Assembly: GCF_002938435.1 (NCBI RefSeq)
Contig: NZ_POQT01000039.1
Coordinates: 1-46,185 of the forward strand
DNA length: 46,185 bases
Direction: 5' to 3'
Source of the DNA: Blastococcus saxobsidens
Lineage (GTDB): Bacteria > Actinomycetota > Actinomycetes > Mycobacteriales > Geodermatophilaceae
The position numbers were made by a program, and so were the translations under genes. The notes beneath the pieces were generated by a model that was not told the origin of the DNA, searched no databases, and saw only the letters and a list, made by a program, of their open reading frames with translations. This document shows, one piece after another, positions 34,864 through 42,182 of the stretch. The first letter of the stretch is position 1. The number at the start of each line of letters is the position of its first letter.

Positions 34864-35727
34864 GTGTCCCCCGTGCCCACAGCCAACCCTGACGTCACCC
34901 TCGTCGTCATGTCCCGCGACCGGCGGGAGGAGCTGCTCGCCAGCCTGCCCCGGCACGAGGCACCGGTGATCCTGGTGGACAACGCCTCCACCGACGGCAC
35001 TGCGGAGGCGGTGCGGGCCGCGCGGCCCGAGGTCACCGTGCTCGGCCTGGAGGAGAACGTCGGCTCCTACGCCCGCACCATGGGGGTGGAGCACGCCGGC
35101 ACGCCGTTCGTGGCCTTCGCCGACGACGACTCCTGGTGGGCACCGGGCGACCTGGCCCGGGCCGCGGCCGTCATGCGGGCACACCCGCGGCTGGCGGTGC
35201 TCAACGCCCGCATCCTCGTCGGCCCGGAGGAGCGGCTGGACCCGGTGTGCCGGGAGATGGCCGCCAGCGCGCTGGGCACCCCGGCCGACCTGCCCGGCCC
35301 CGCGCTGCTCGGCTTCGTCGCCTGCGGCGCCATGGTGCGCACCGAGGCGTTCCTGCAGGTCGGCGGCTTCGACCGGGTCGTGCGGTTCCCCGGCGAGGAG
35401 GAGCGGCTGGCCCTGGACCTCGCGGCGGCGGGCTGGGGCATCGCCTACGTCGACGAGGTCACCGTCCACCACCACCCCTCGCCCCGCCGGTCGGCCCCCG
35501 AGCACCGCCGCGCGGCGATCTGGCGCAGCCGGGTGCTGACCGCGGTCATGCGCCAGCCGGCGCCCGAGGTGGGACGGGTGGTCCTGCGCGCCCTGCGCAC
35601 CGGCACGGCCGAGCGGCGGGGACTGGTGCACGCCCTTCCGGACGTGCCGGCCGCCCTGCGCGCCCGCCGTCCGGTGCCGGAACAGGTGCGCGCCGATCTG
35701 CGCCTCCTCGCCGGGGATCCGGCATGA
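34864..35727 (+). CDS. GT2 family glycosyltransferase (first of a tandem pair)
   Basis: 287 residues, GT-A fold: VTLVVMSRDRREELLASLP, VDNASTDGTAEAV, the metal-binding FADDDSWWAPGDLA, and GGFDRVVRFPGEEERLALDL as the acceptor-side acidic motif. Expected to transfer a sugar from a nucleotide donor with inversion. GTG start at 34864 is 11 bases after the sortase stop; GTG 34873 is an alternative. Its stop overlaps the next start (ATGA). Confidence 0.87.
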   Translation: MSPVPTANPDVTLVVMSRDRREELLASLPRHEAPVILVDNASTDGTAEAVRAARPEVTVLGLEENVGSYARTMGVEHAGTPFVAFADDDSWWAPGDLARAAAVMRAHPRLAVLNARILVGPEERLDPVCREMAASALGTPADLPGPALLGFVACGAMVRTEAFLQVGGFDRVVRFPGEEERLALDLAAAGWGIAYVDEVTVHHHPSPRRSAPEHRRAAIWRSRVLTAVMRQPAPEVGRVVLRALRTGTAERRGLVHALPDVPAALRARRPVPEQVRADLRLLAGDPA

Positions 35728-36635
35728 CGGCGTCCGCGGGGCCGGATCCCCGGGTGGCCGTCGTGGTCATCACCCACCAGCGCCGCGACGAGCTGCTGCT
35801 GGCGCTCGACCGCCTGGTCTCGCTGCCCGAGCAGCCGCAGGTCGTCGTGGTGGACAACGGCTCGACCGACGGCACCGCCGCTGCGGTCCGCGAGCGCTTT
35901 CCGCAGCTGGCGTTGATCGCCAGCCCGGAGAACCTGGGCGCGATCGGCCGCAACCTCGGCGTCGCCCGGCTGGACACCCCCTACGTCGCGTTCTGCGACG
36001 ACGACACGTGGTGGGAACCGGGCTCGCTGCGGACGGCGGCCGACGTCCTCGACACCCACCCGCGGCTGGCGGTGGTCACCGCGCGGATCCTCGTCGAGCC
36101 CGGGAGCACCGAGGACCCGATCGTCGCCGAGCTCCGCGACTCCCCCGTGCGCGGCGCCGGCTGGTTGCCCGGGCCGGCGCTCGGGTCCTTCCTCGCCGGC
36201 GCCTCGGTGCTGCGGCGCGAGGCGTTCGACGAGGTCGGCGGCTTCTCCGAGCGGCTGTGGCTGGGCGGTGAGGAGGAGCTGATGGCCGCTGACCTGGCCC
36301 CCCGCGGCTGGGAGCTGTGCTACCTGCCGGCGCTCACCGTGCACCACCAGGCCAGCCGCGCCCGCGACCCGCACAAGCGGCGGGCCGACGGCATCCGCAA
36401 CACGCTGTGGACCACGTGGCTGCGCCGGCCCGTGCGGCCCGCGCTGCGCCGCACGGTCCAGCTGCTGCGCACGGTGCCGCGCGACCGGGTGACCGCCCGG
36501 GGGCTGGTGGCCGCGGTGCGCGGGATGCCGTGGGTGCTGCGCGAGCGCCGGGTGCTGCCGGCCCACGCCGAGGCCCGCTTCGCCGCCCTCGAGCACGCCC
36601 AGCGCACCTCGACCGCACGCAGGTACGTCTCCTGA
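35724..36635 (+). CDS. GT2 family glycosyltransferase (second of a tandem pair)
   Basis: 303 residues, with the same motifs as the previous protein in order: VAVVVITHQRRDELLLALD, VDNGSTDGTAAAV, FCDDDTWWEPGSLR, GGFSERLWLGGEEELMAADL. The two are clearly paralogues from tandem duplication, and the ATGA overlap at 35724 couples translation. The stop codon lies inside the left arm of an inverted repeat. Confidence 0.9.
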   Translation: MTASAGPDPRVAVVVITHQRRDELLLALDRLVSLPEQPQVVVVDNGSTDGTAAAVRERFPQLALIASPENLGAIGRNLGVARLDTPYVAFCDDDTWWEPGSLRTAADVLDTHPRLAVVTARILVEPGSTEDPIVAELRDSPVRGAGWLPGPALGSFLAGASVLRREAFDEVGGFSERLWLGGEEELMAADLAPRGWELCYLPALTVHHQASRARDPHKRRADGIRNTLWTTWLRRPVRPALRRTVQLLRTVPRDRVTARGLVAAVRGMPWVLRERRVLPAHAEARFAALEHAQRTSTARRYVS

Positions 36636-36715
36636 ACCCGGCGGTTCGTGCACTTTCTGCCCGGCGGTTCGTGCACTTTCTGCCCGGCGGTTCGTGCACT
36701 TTCCGCCGGGTTCAG
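36632..36715. terminator. Inverted repeat enclosing three 23-base direct repeats, spanning two convergent stop codons
   Basis: Left arm CTGAACCCGGCGG (36632-36644) and right arm CCGCCGGGTTCAG (36703-36715) are perfect complements of 13 bases. Between them, CCCGGCGGTTCGTGCACTTTCTG repeats three times with a 23-base period (36637, 36660, 36683), the last copy ending CCG. The left arm contains the TGA of the GT2 gene and the right arm contains the TGA of the TraR/DksA gene, so this is probably a bidirectional terminator; each unit contains the palindrome GTGCAC. Confidence 0.8.
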
Positions 36716-37056
36716 TGGGCGCAGTCGATGCAGGTGCGGGCGGTCGGGCGGGCGGCCAGCCGCTCGGCGGCGATCGGGTGCCCGCAGGACTCGCAGCGGC
36801 CGTAGGTGCCGGCCTCCCAGGCGGTGACGGCGGCGTCGGCGTCGGCCAGCCGGCGCCGGGCCTGCTCCAGCAGCGCGACGACCTGCTGCCGCTCGAAGGC
36901 GATGGTGGCGCCCTCGGGGTCGTGCTCGTCGTCGGCGTTGGAGGCCTGGGAGGCCGCCACGATCTCGTCGAACTGGCGGGTCAGCGCCTCGATCTGGGCC
37001 TGGGCGGCGGCCCGCTCGGCACCCAGCGGGTCCCTGCCCACCCGCTCACCGCTCAC
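36712..37056 (-). CDS. TraR/DksA family zinc-finger protein
   Basis: 114 residues: a long coiled-coil (EALTRQFDEIVAASQASN, then AFERQQVVALLEQARRRLAD) and a C-terminal C4 zinc finger CESCGHPI...CIDC. The family binds the RNA polymerase secondary channel or acts like RbpA-type accessory factors; function here is unproven. GTG start at 37056 lies within the end of the methyltransferase gene (11-base overlap), third gene of an overlapping operon. Confidence 0.88.
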   Translation of the reverse strand: MSGERVGRDPLGAERAAAQAQIEALTRQFDEIVAASQASNADDEHDPEGATIAFERQQVVALLEQARRRLADADAAVTAWEAGTYGRCESCGHPIAAERLAARPTARTCIDCAH

Positions 37057-37726
37057 GGCGCAGCAGCCGCAGCGAACCGGTGCCGGGCAGCTCGGCGAAG
37101 TCGCCGGACCCCACCACCCGCCGGTAGACCGCGTAGGGCGCCTGCCCGCCGTCGGCCGGGTCGGGGAAGACGTCGTGGATGGCGAGCGTGCCCCCGACGG
37201 CGAGCTTGGCGACCCACGCGTCCTGGTCGCGCCGAGCGGACTCCTCGGTGTGGCTGCCGTCGAGGAAGAGCAGCGCCAGCGGCGTGGTCCACAGCGGGGC
37301 CAGCGTCTCCGAGCGGGTGACGACGGCGATCACGACGTCCTCGGCCCCGGCGTCGGCGACGGTCCGGCGGAAGTGCGGCAGGGTGTCGATCCGGCCGACG
37401 GCGGGGTCGACCAGCGACGGGTCGTGGTACTCCCAGCCGGGCTGGTGCTCCTCCGACCCCCGGTGGTGGTCGACGGTCACCACCTGGCGGCCGGTCTCGC
37501 GGGCCGCCGCGGCCAGGTAGAGCGCGGACCTGCCCATCCAGCTGCCCACCTCGAGCAGCGGCCCGGGGACGGCGACGGCGCGGGCGGCCTCGTAGAGCGC
37601 CCGGCCCTCGTCGTCGGGCATGAACCCGGGGGCGGCCTGGGCGGCGGCGAGGAGTGAAAGGACCCCGTCCTCCTCCCCCCTCGCAAGCTCGGGGCGAGCC
37701 TCGGGACGGGGCCGCTTGATCATCAT
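37046..37726 (-). CDS. Class I SAM methyltransferase (methyltransferase 24 type) with repeat-derived N-terminus
   Basis: 226 residues. The fold begins near residue 25: GPLLEVGSWMGRSALYLAAA as motif I, VVTVDHHRGSEE, and LLFLDGSHTEESARRDQDAW as the DGSH motif of this type. Residues 5-24 are encoded by a palindromic dispersed element and match a 20-residue insert in copA. Without it the protein would start MMIK then LLAAAQAAPGFMPDDE. ATG at 37726 overlaps the YibE/F stop (ATGA). Confidence 0.85.
   Translation of the reverse strand: MMIKRPRPEARPELARGEEDGVLSLLAAAQAAPGFMPDDEGRALYEAARAVAVPGPLLEVGSWMGRSALYLAAAARETGRQVVTVDHHRGSEEHQPGWEYHDPSLVDPAVGRIDTLPHFRRTVADAGAEDVVIAVVTRSETLAPLWTTPLALLFLDGSHTEESARRDQDAWVAKLAVGGTLAIHDVFPDPADGGQAPYAVYRRVVGSGDFAELPGTGSLRLLRRER
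37655..37714. repeat. Palindromic dispersed element, copy 3 (in frame in a methyltransferase)
   Basis: Read on the minus strand, 55 of 60 bases match 42401-42460, including both ends (CGGCCCCGTCC and GGACGGGGTCCTTTCA). It is read in the same frame as in copA, giving [20 protein letters not shown]. Confidence 0.9.
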
Positions 37727-38994
37727 CGTGAGAACCTAGCCCGCAGCGAGACCAGCCGGCGCTCGGTGGCAGCACCCGCCTCGGTGTCGGCCGCCTTGGC
37801 GAAGAAGGCCCCGGCGGCCGTGGTCACCGGCACCGCCAGCACCAGGGCGATCGCGCCGACGAGGGTGCGGATCACCTCCTCGGCGAGCGCCGAGCTGGTG
37901 AGCACCACCCAGCCGGGCTGGTCGTAGAGCTCGAAGAGCAGCAGCAGCGGGAGCGCGGCCCCGGCGTAGGCGAAGACGATCGTGTAGACGGTCGACGCGA
38001 TGTGGTCTCGCCCCACGGCCATGCCGCGGGTGTACAGCTCCTTCCACGTCATGGAGGAGTCCACCTCGTGCAGCTGCCAGATGGCGGATGCCTGGGTGAT
38101 CGTGACGTCGTTGAGCACGCCGAGCCCGGCGACGACGATGCCGGCGAGGACCAGCCCGGAGAAGCTCAGGGTCGGGTCGAAGTTGTTCAGGGTCGTCGTC
38201 TCCTCGCTGGTGAGGCCGGTGAGCCGGGCCGTCGCCACGGCGACCGAGCCCATGATCGCCACCAGCGCGAGCCCGAAGAGCGTGCCCACCAGTGCCGTGG
38301 TGGTGCGGGCCGAGAACCCGTGCGCCAGGTAGAGGACGACGAACATGATCGCCGCGGAGCCGACGAGGCTGACGAGCACCGGGGAGTCGTCCGTGAGCAA
38401 CCCGGGGATCACGAACTGGAGGAGGACGAGGAAGGCGAAGGCGAGGCCGACCAGCGAGGCCAGCCCCCGCCACCGGGCCACCAGTCCCACCACGAGGGCG
38501 AACGCGACGGCGAGGGTGATGATCGGCACGTCGCGCTCGTAGTCGTAGAAGGCGTAGGACGGCCCGCCCTCGGTCGCCGGGTCACGGGTGAGGACGAGGG
38601 TGTCGCCCTCCTCGACACCGTTGGTCACGACGACGGCGTCCAGCTCCACCTGGACGTAGTCACCGGCGCCGTCGCCGTCCAGCACCTCCGCCACCGCCCG
38701 GGCGCACTCGGCCGCGGCGCCGGAGGGGTCGCCGCAGTCGTAGGTCTCGACCGACACCACCCGTCCGTCGGGGTAGGTGGTGCCCGGCGGGAGGTAGGTG
38801 GCGGCGACCTGCTGGGCGCGGGTGGGCTCGCCGTCGGGCCACATGACCAGGAGCCCGATGACGGTGGCCAGACCGACGGGGACCAGCAGCAGGAGCATGA
38901 GCCACACCGCCCGCCGGCGGCGGCTCAGCGCCTCGTCGCTGGGCGGCGGCGCATCCGGATCGGGACCGTGGGAGTGAGCGGGTGACGACGGCAC
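37723..38994 (-). CDS. YibE/F family membrane protein
   Basis: 423 residues. One N-terminal membrane helix (VWLMLLLLVPVGLATVIGLLV), a soluble extracellular domain to about 165, then about seven helices including DVPIITLAVAFALVVGLVAR and the family-typical GLVLAGIVVAGLGVLNDVTI and LLLFELYDQPGWVV. The role of the family is unknown; transport has been suggested. GTG start at 38994 (VPSSPAHSHG). First of the overlapping YibE/F-methyltransferase-TraR operon, 47 bases after the STAS gene. Confidence 0.9.
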   Translation of the reverse strand: MPSSPAHSHGPDPDAPPPSDEALSRRRRAVWLMLLLLVPVGLATVIGLLVMWPDGEPTRAQQVAATYLPPGTTYPDGRVVSVETYDCGDPSGAAAECARAVAEVLDGDGAGDYVQVELDAVVVTNGVEEGDTLVLTRDPATEGGPSYAFYDYERDVPIITLAVAFALVVGLVARWRGLASLVGLAFAFLVLLQFVIPGLLTDDSPVLVSLVGSAAIMFVVLYLAHGFSARTTTALVGTLFGLALVAIMGSVAVATARLTGLTSEETTTLNNFDPTLSFSGLVLAGIVVAGLGVLNDVTITQASAIWQLHEVDSSMTWKELYTRGMAVGRDHIASTVYTIVFAYAGAALPLLLLFELYDQPGWVVLTSSALAEEVIRTLVGAIALVLAVPVTTAAGAFFAKAADTEAGAATERRLVSLRARFSR

Positions 38995-39041
38995 CCGGTC
39001 AGGCTAGGAGGACGGCGGCCGCCCGGCCGCCCCGACACCGG

Positions 39042-39482
39042 TCAGGAGTGCTGACGCGGTCCGGGGCGGGGCACTCCCTCGCCGTAGGGCTCCGACACCT
39101 CGCCGCCGGCCTGGACGACGGTGAACCGGTGCCACAGCCCGGTGAGCTGCAGCGAGCGCGACACCGGCAGGGTCGGCTCCACGAGCACCATCTCGATCCC
39201 CCGGGGCACCGCGAGCTTCTGCAGCTGCACCAGCACGGCCAGCCCCGCGGAGTTCATGAAGCCGACGTCCCGCAGGTGCAGTTCCACCCGCTGCAGCGAG
39301 TGCTCCGCCAGCAGGATGTCGGTCAGGGTGCGCACCAGCGGGCGTCGCGCGACGTCGGTCAGCTCGCCGCTGACGGTCAGCCGGGCCGTCTCTCCGTCGA
39401 TCTCGTGGACGACGGTCGGCTCGTGGCCCGGGGCGTCCCCGGCGGACGAGGTCTGCGGCGTGGCATCGGTCGGCTTGTCCAC
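39042..39482 (-). CDS. STAS domain protein (anti-anti-sigma factor-like)
   Basis: 146 residues; STAS core DGETARLTVSGELTDVARRP, LHLRDVGFMNSAGLAVLVQL. The Ser in FMNSAGL is where SpoIIAA-type antagonists are phosphorylated by their kinase, so it may free a sigma factor by binding an anti-sigma kinase. No partner kinase or sigma factor gene is adjacent. GTG at 39482 with GAGGCGAG upstream; an in-frame start at 39563 would add 27 residues of non-family sequence. Divergent from hsp20. Confidence 0.82.
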   Translation of the reverse strand: MDKPTDATPQTSSAGDAPGHEPTVVHEIDGETARLTVSGELTDVARRPLVRTLTDILLAEHSLQRVELHLRDVGFMNSAGLAVLVQLQKLAVPRGIEMVLVEPTLPVSRSLQLTGLWHRFTVVQAGGEVSEPYGEGVPRPGPRQHS

Positions 39483-39572
39483 ACCTCGCCTCTGCCCCAC
39501 GCGGTCGGGGTTCACGCACGCTTTCGCCGCCGGACCCGCCGCACCGCCGGGAACATTTTCCACCGGCAGACG

Positions 39573-39629
39573 TTTACCTGGGTGCGCAACCGAGGTAATC
39601 TTCAGTCGCCACTAGAGGTTCTACCTCGG
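39573..39629 (+). promoter_or_regulatory. hsp20 promoter with flanking inverted repeat
   Basis: TTTACC (39573-39578), 17 bases, TAATCT (39596-39601). CCGAGGTA (39590-39597) just at the -10 box is the exact complement of TACCTCGG (39622-39629), and a second GAGGT (39615-39619) pairs with the same arm. The classical HAIR element of HspR (CTTGAGT-N7-ACTCAAG) is not seen. The repeat could be a repressor site or a leader hairpin. Confidence 0.5.
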
Positions 39630-39669
39630 GCAGCGAACACCAGCACCGACGTCACAGGAGGTTCCAGCC

Positions 39670-40155
39670 ATGATGCTGACCGCTTACGACCCGTTCGCCG
39701 CCACGTCCGCCGCGTTCCGAGCGCTCGACCAGCTCACCGGCCGTGCCGGCGCCGGCACGGCCCGCCCGCTGTCGGGCATGCCGATGGACGCGTACCGGGT
39801 TGGCGACAACTTCGTCGCCCACTTCGACCTGCCCGGCGTCGACCCGGGTTCGATCGACCTGTCGGTCGAGGGCAACACCCTGACCATCAGCGCCGAACGG
39901 TCCGTGCCGCAGCTGGAGAACGCGGAGTGGACCGTCGCCGAGCGCCCGTTCGGTAGCTACACCCGCCAGCTGGTGCTCGGCCGCAGCCTCGACACCGAGC
40001 GCCTGGAAGCCAGCTACCACGACGGCGTGCTGACCATCAGCATCCCCGTCGCGGAGAAGGCGAAGGCCCGCAAGATCACGGTGAGCCGGGCCGACGCGCC
40101 GGCCGCCGTCGAGGCGCGCACCATCGAGGGCGAGCAGCCCGCGGTCGAGAGCTGA
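39670..40155 (+). CDS. hsp20: Small heat shock protein, Hsp20/alpha-crystallin family
   Basis: 161 residues: N-terminal arm to about 38, alpha-crystallin domain from MDAYRVGDNFVAHFDLPGVD through YTRQLVLGRSLDTERLEA and YHDGVLTISIPVAE, then a short tail without a strong IXI motif (KITVSRAD). It holds unfolded proteins as a cytoplasmic oligomer. ATG at 39670 follows GGAGG. A terminator follows and then a MerR regulator gene that may control it. Confidence 0.93.
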   Translation: MMLTAYDPFAATSAAFRALDQLTGRAGAGTARPLSGMPMDAYRVGDNFVAHFDLPGVDPGSIDLSVEGNTLTISAERSVPQLENAEWTVAERPFGSYTRQLVLGRSLDTERLEASYHDGVLTISIPVAEKAKARKITVSRADAPAAVEARTIEGEQPAVES

Positions 40156-40178
40156 TCGGCTCCCGCACCCCCAGCACG

Positions 40179-40213
40179 GCAGGGGCCGGGCCCGCACGGG
40201 GCCCGGCCCCTGC
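40179..40213 (+). terminator. Terminator hairpin after hsp20
   Basis: Arms GCAGGGGCCGGGCCC (40179-40193) and GGGCCCGGCCCCTGC (40199-40213) are perfectly complementary with a five-base loop, 23 bases after the stop. Confidence 0.85.
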
Positions 40214-40282
40214 GTCGTACCCCACGCAGGACGCCCGGACGGGATCCGGGCACCCCCTCCACGACGACGGGAGCGCGGCACG

Positions 40283-40627
40283 ATGGCAGCCGAGGCCCAG
40301 GACCCGCTCCGCCGGCTGGACGACCCGGACTACCCGGCGCTGACCATGAGCCAGGCCGCGGAGCTGCTCGGGGTCCAGGCCGCGTTCCTGCGCAGCCTCG
40401 ACAGCGCGGGGGTGCTGCACCCCTCCCGCTCCCCCGGCGGGCACCGCCGGTACTCCCGGCAGCAGCTGGTCCTCGCGGCTCGCGTGCGGGTACTCCTGGA
40501 CGACGGGCACCCGCTCGGCTCCGCCGAGGTGATCGTCGGCCTGCAGGACGAGCTCGCGTCCGCGCGGGCGGATCTGGAGCGGGCGCGCGGGCGGTCGCGC
40601 CGCGATCCACGCCCCCTTGACAGATAA
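40283..40627 (+). CDS. MerR family transcriptional regulator
   Basis: 114 residues: winged helix with TMSQAAELLGVQAAFLRSLDSAGVLHP and PGGHRRYSRQQLVLAARV, then a short coiled-coil (SAEVIVGLQDELASARADLERA). The AAFLRSLD and GGHRRYS motifs are those of the HspR/small MerR group; no metal-binding cysteines. It may be an HspR-like regulator of the neighbouring hsp20. ATG at 40283. Its last codons overlap the csoR promoter -35. Confidence 0.8.
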   Translation: MAAEAQDPLRRLDDPDYPALTMSQAAELLGVQAAFLRSLDSAGVLHPSRSPGGHRRYSRQQLVLAARVRVLLDDGHPLGSAEVIVGLQDELASARADLERARGRSRRDPRPLDR

Positions 40628-40644
40628 CCCTAGGGGGGTATGGT
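40617..40644 (+). promoter_or_regulatory. csoR operon promoter with CsoR-type operator
   Basis: Consensus-like TTGACA (40617-40622), 16 bases, TATGGT (40639-40644). Between them is the near palindrome ATAACCCTAGGGGGGTAT (40624-40641), of the TACCC...GGGTA kind bound by copper-free CsoR. So binding would block the promoter and copper would release it. The transcription start should be near 40651. Confidence 0.75.
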
Positions 40645-40686
40645 TCCTGGTGCCGTCGCACCGCGCGGCACGACAGGAAGGACGAC

Positions 40687-41007
40687 GTGGACACGACCGA
40701 GGGCGGCTGCACCGGCCACGACCACGAGCACGGCTACATCCACCGCAAGGACGACTACCTCAAGCGGCTGCGCCGCATCGAGGGGCAGGCCCGGGGCCTG
40801 CAGCGCATGGTCGAGGACGAGAAGTACTGCATCGACATCCTCACCCAGGTCTCGGCCATGACGAAGGCGCTCCAGGCGGTCTCGCTGGGCCTGCTCGAGG
40901 AACACCTCAGCCACTGCGTCGTCGACGCCGCGAGGGCCGGCGGCCGCGAGGCCGAGGAGAAGGTCCGCGAGGCCACCGACGCCATCGCCCGTCTCGTCCG
41001 CTCCTGA
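40687..41007 (+). CDS. csoR: Copper-sensing repressor CsoR
   Basis: 106 residues, helical. Cu(I) ligands C48, H73 and C77 have the exact CsoR spacing (25 and 4), in YCIDILTQVSAM and LLEEHLSHCVV. A His-rich N-terminus (CTGHDHEHGYIH) may add metal binding. It represses its own copper operon until Cu(I) binds. GTG at 40687 follows GGAAGGA; the operator is at 40624-40641. Confidence 0.95.
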   Translation: MDTTEGGCTGHDHEHGYIHRKDDYLKRLRRIEGQARGLQRMVEDEKYCIDILTQVSAMTKALQAVSLGLLEEHLSHCVVDAARAGGREAEEKVREATDAIARLVRS

Positions 41008-41032
41008 CCCCCTACGCCCGAGAGGACCCCCC

Positions 41033-41245
41033 GTGACCACCACCGCCAGCTACACCGTCACCGGCATGACCTGCGGCCACTGCGTCAGCGCCGTCACCGA
41101 GGAGGTCTCCGCCGTGCCCGGCGTGACCGACGTCGAGGTCGACCTGGCCACCGGCGGGCTCACCGTCACCAGCGAGCAGCCGGTCGACGAGTCCGCAGTC
41201 CGCGCCGCCGTCGAGGAAGCCGGTTACGAGGTGAGCGGCCGCTGA
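41033..41245 (+). CDS. copZ: Copper chaperone, heavy-metal-associated domain
   Basis: 70 residues with a single ferredoxin-like HMA fold: YTVTGMTCGHCVSAVTEE with the Cu(I) pair CGHC, then VPGVTDVEVDL and EEAGYEVSG. Carries Cu(I) in the cytoplasm to CopA. GTG at 41033, 25 bases after csoR in the operon. Confidence 0.94.
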   Translation: MTTTASYTVTGMTCGHCVSAVTEEVSAVPGVTDVEVDLATGGLTVTSEQPVDESAVRAAVEEAGYEVSGR

Positions 41246-41258
41246 CGCGGCCGGCGCC

Positions 41259-42182
41259 ATGAACACTCCCACCCGGATCGCCGCGTTCGCGCTCGGCCTG
41301 GTCGTCGTCTTCGGCGGTGCGGTCGGCGTGGGTGCGGCGGTCGGCCCGGTCGGGCCGGCCGACTCCTCCGCACCCGCGCACGGGGCCGCCGGGCAGACCG
41401 GCGGCGGCCACGGCGACGGCGGGCACAGCGCCCCCGCCGCGGTCCCGGCCACCCCGGGCGGCCTGCAGACGACCCAGGACGGCTACACCCTGTCCCTCGC
41501 GGACGCCGTCGCCCCCGCCGGTCCCGCCGTGCCCGTCGCCTTCGAGGTCCTCGGGCCCGACGGGCACGCCGTGACCGGGTACGAGACCGACCACGACGTC
41601 GACCTGCACCTCGTCGCCGTCCGCCGCGACCTGAGCGGCTACCAGCACGTGCACCCCGAGCTCGGTGCCGACGGCGTCTGGCGGACCGAGCTGGCCCTCG
41701 ACCCGGGCAGCTGGCGGCTGTTCGCCGACTTCACGCCCGAGGCCGACGGCGCCAACCGCATCCTGGGCACCGACCTCGCCGTGGCCGGCTCCTACGAGCC
41801 CCGCCCGCTGCCCGCACCGGCCGCCGTGGCCGAGGTCGACGGCTACACCGTGGTGCTCTCCGGCGAGCTGTCCCCCGGGCAGGAGTCCGAGCTCGCCCTG
41901 AGCGTCAGCCGCGACGGCGTCCCGGTTCCCGACCTGCAGCCCTACCTGGGCGCCTACGGGCACCTGGTCGCGCTGCGTGCCGGCGATCTCGCCTACCTGC
42001 ACGTGCACCCGGCCGAGTCGCGCGACGGCACCGCCGCCGCCCCAGGCCCGCACGTCCGCTTCGTCACCACCGCACCGTCGGTGGGCACCTACCGGCTGTT
42101 CCTGGACTTCAAGCACGGCGACGTCGTCCGGACGGCCGCGTTCACGGTGCCCGTCGAGGCCTCAGAGGAGCACGGCTCGTGA
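41259..42182 (+). CDS. Membrane-anchored or secreted copper-operon protein with duplicated His motifs
   Basis: 307 residues. N-terminal membrane helix or signal ([21 protein letters not shown]), a His/Gly-rich linker ([17 protein letters not shown]), then two related beta domains. Each has a similar His motif: [20 protein letters not shown] and [20 protein letters not shown], likely metal-binding. Proteins of this kind sit between copZ and copA in actinobacterial copper operons; they may hold copper outside. I cannot name the family with certainty. ATG at 41259; its stop overlaps copA start (GTGA). Confidence 0.8.
   Translation: MNTPTRIAAFALGLVVVFGGAVGVGAAVGPVGPADSSAPAHGAAGQTGGGHGDGGHSAPAAVPATPGGLQTTQDGYTLSLADAVAPAGPAVPVAFEVLGPDGHAVTGYETDHDVDLHLVAVRRDLSGYQHVHPELGADGVWRTELALDPGSWRLFADFTPEADGANRILGTDLAVAGSYEPRPLPAPAAVAEVDGYTVVLSGELSPGQESELALSVSRDGVPVPDLQPYLGAYGHLVALRAGDLAYLHVHPAESRDGTAAAPGPHVRFVTTAPSVGTYRLFLDFKHGDVVRTAAFTVPVEASEEHGS

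Noticed and set aside
36637..36705. Possible CRISPR or att site
   Set aside because: The 23-base units are contiguous with no spacers; no integrase or phage genes are near.
39483..39669. HAIR (HspR) operator upstream of hsp20
   Set aside because: No CTTGAGT or ACTCAAG half site is present; the repeat found there has a different sequence.
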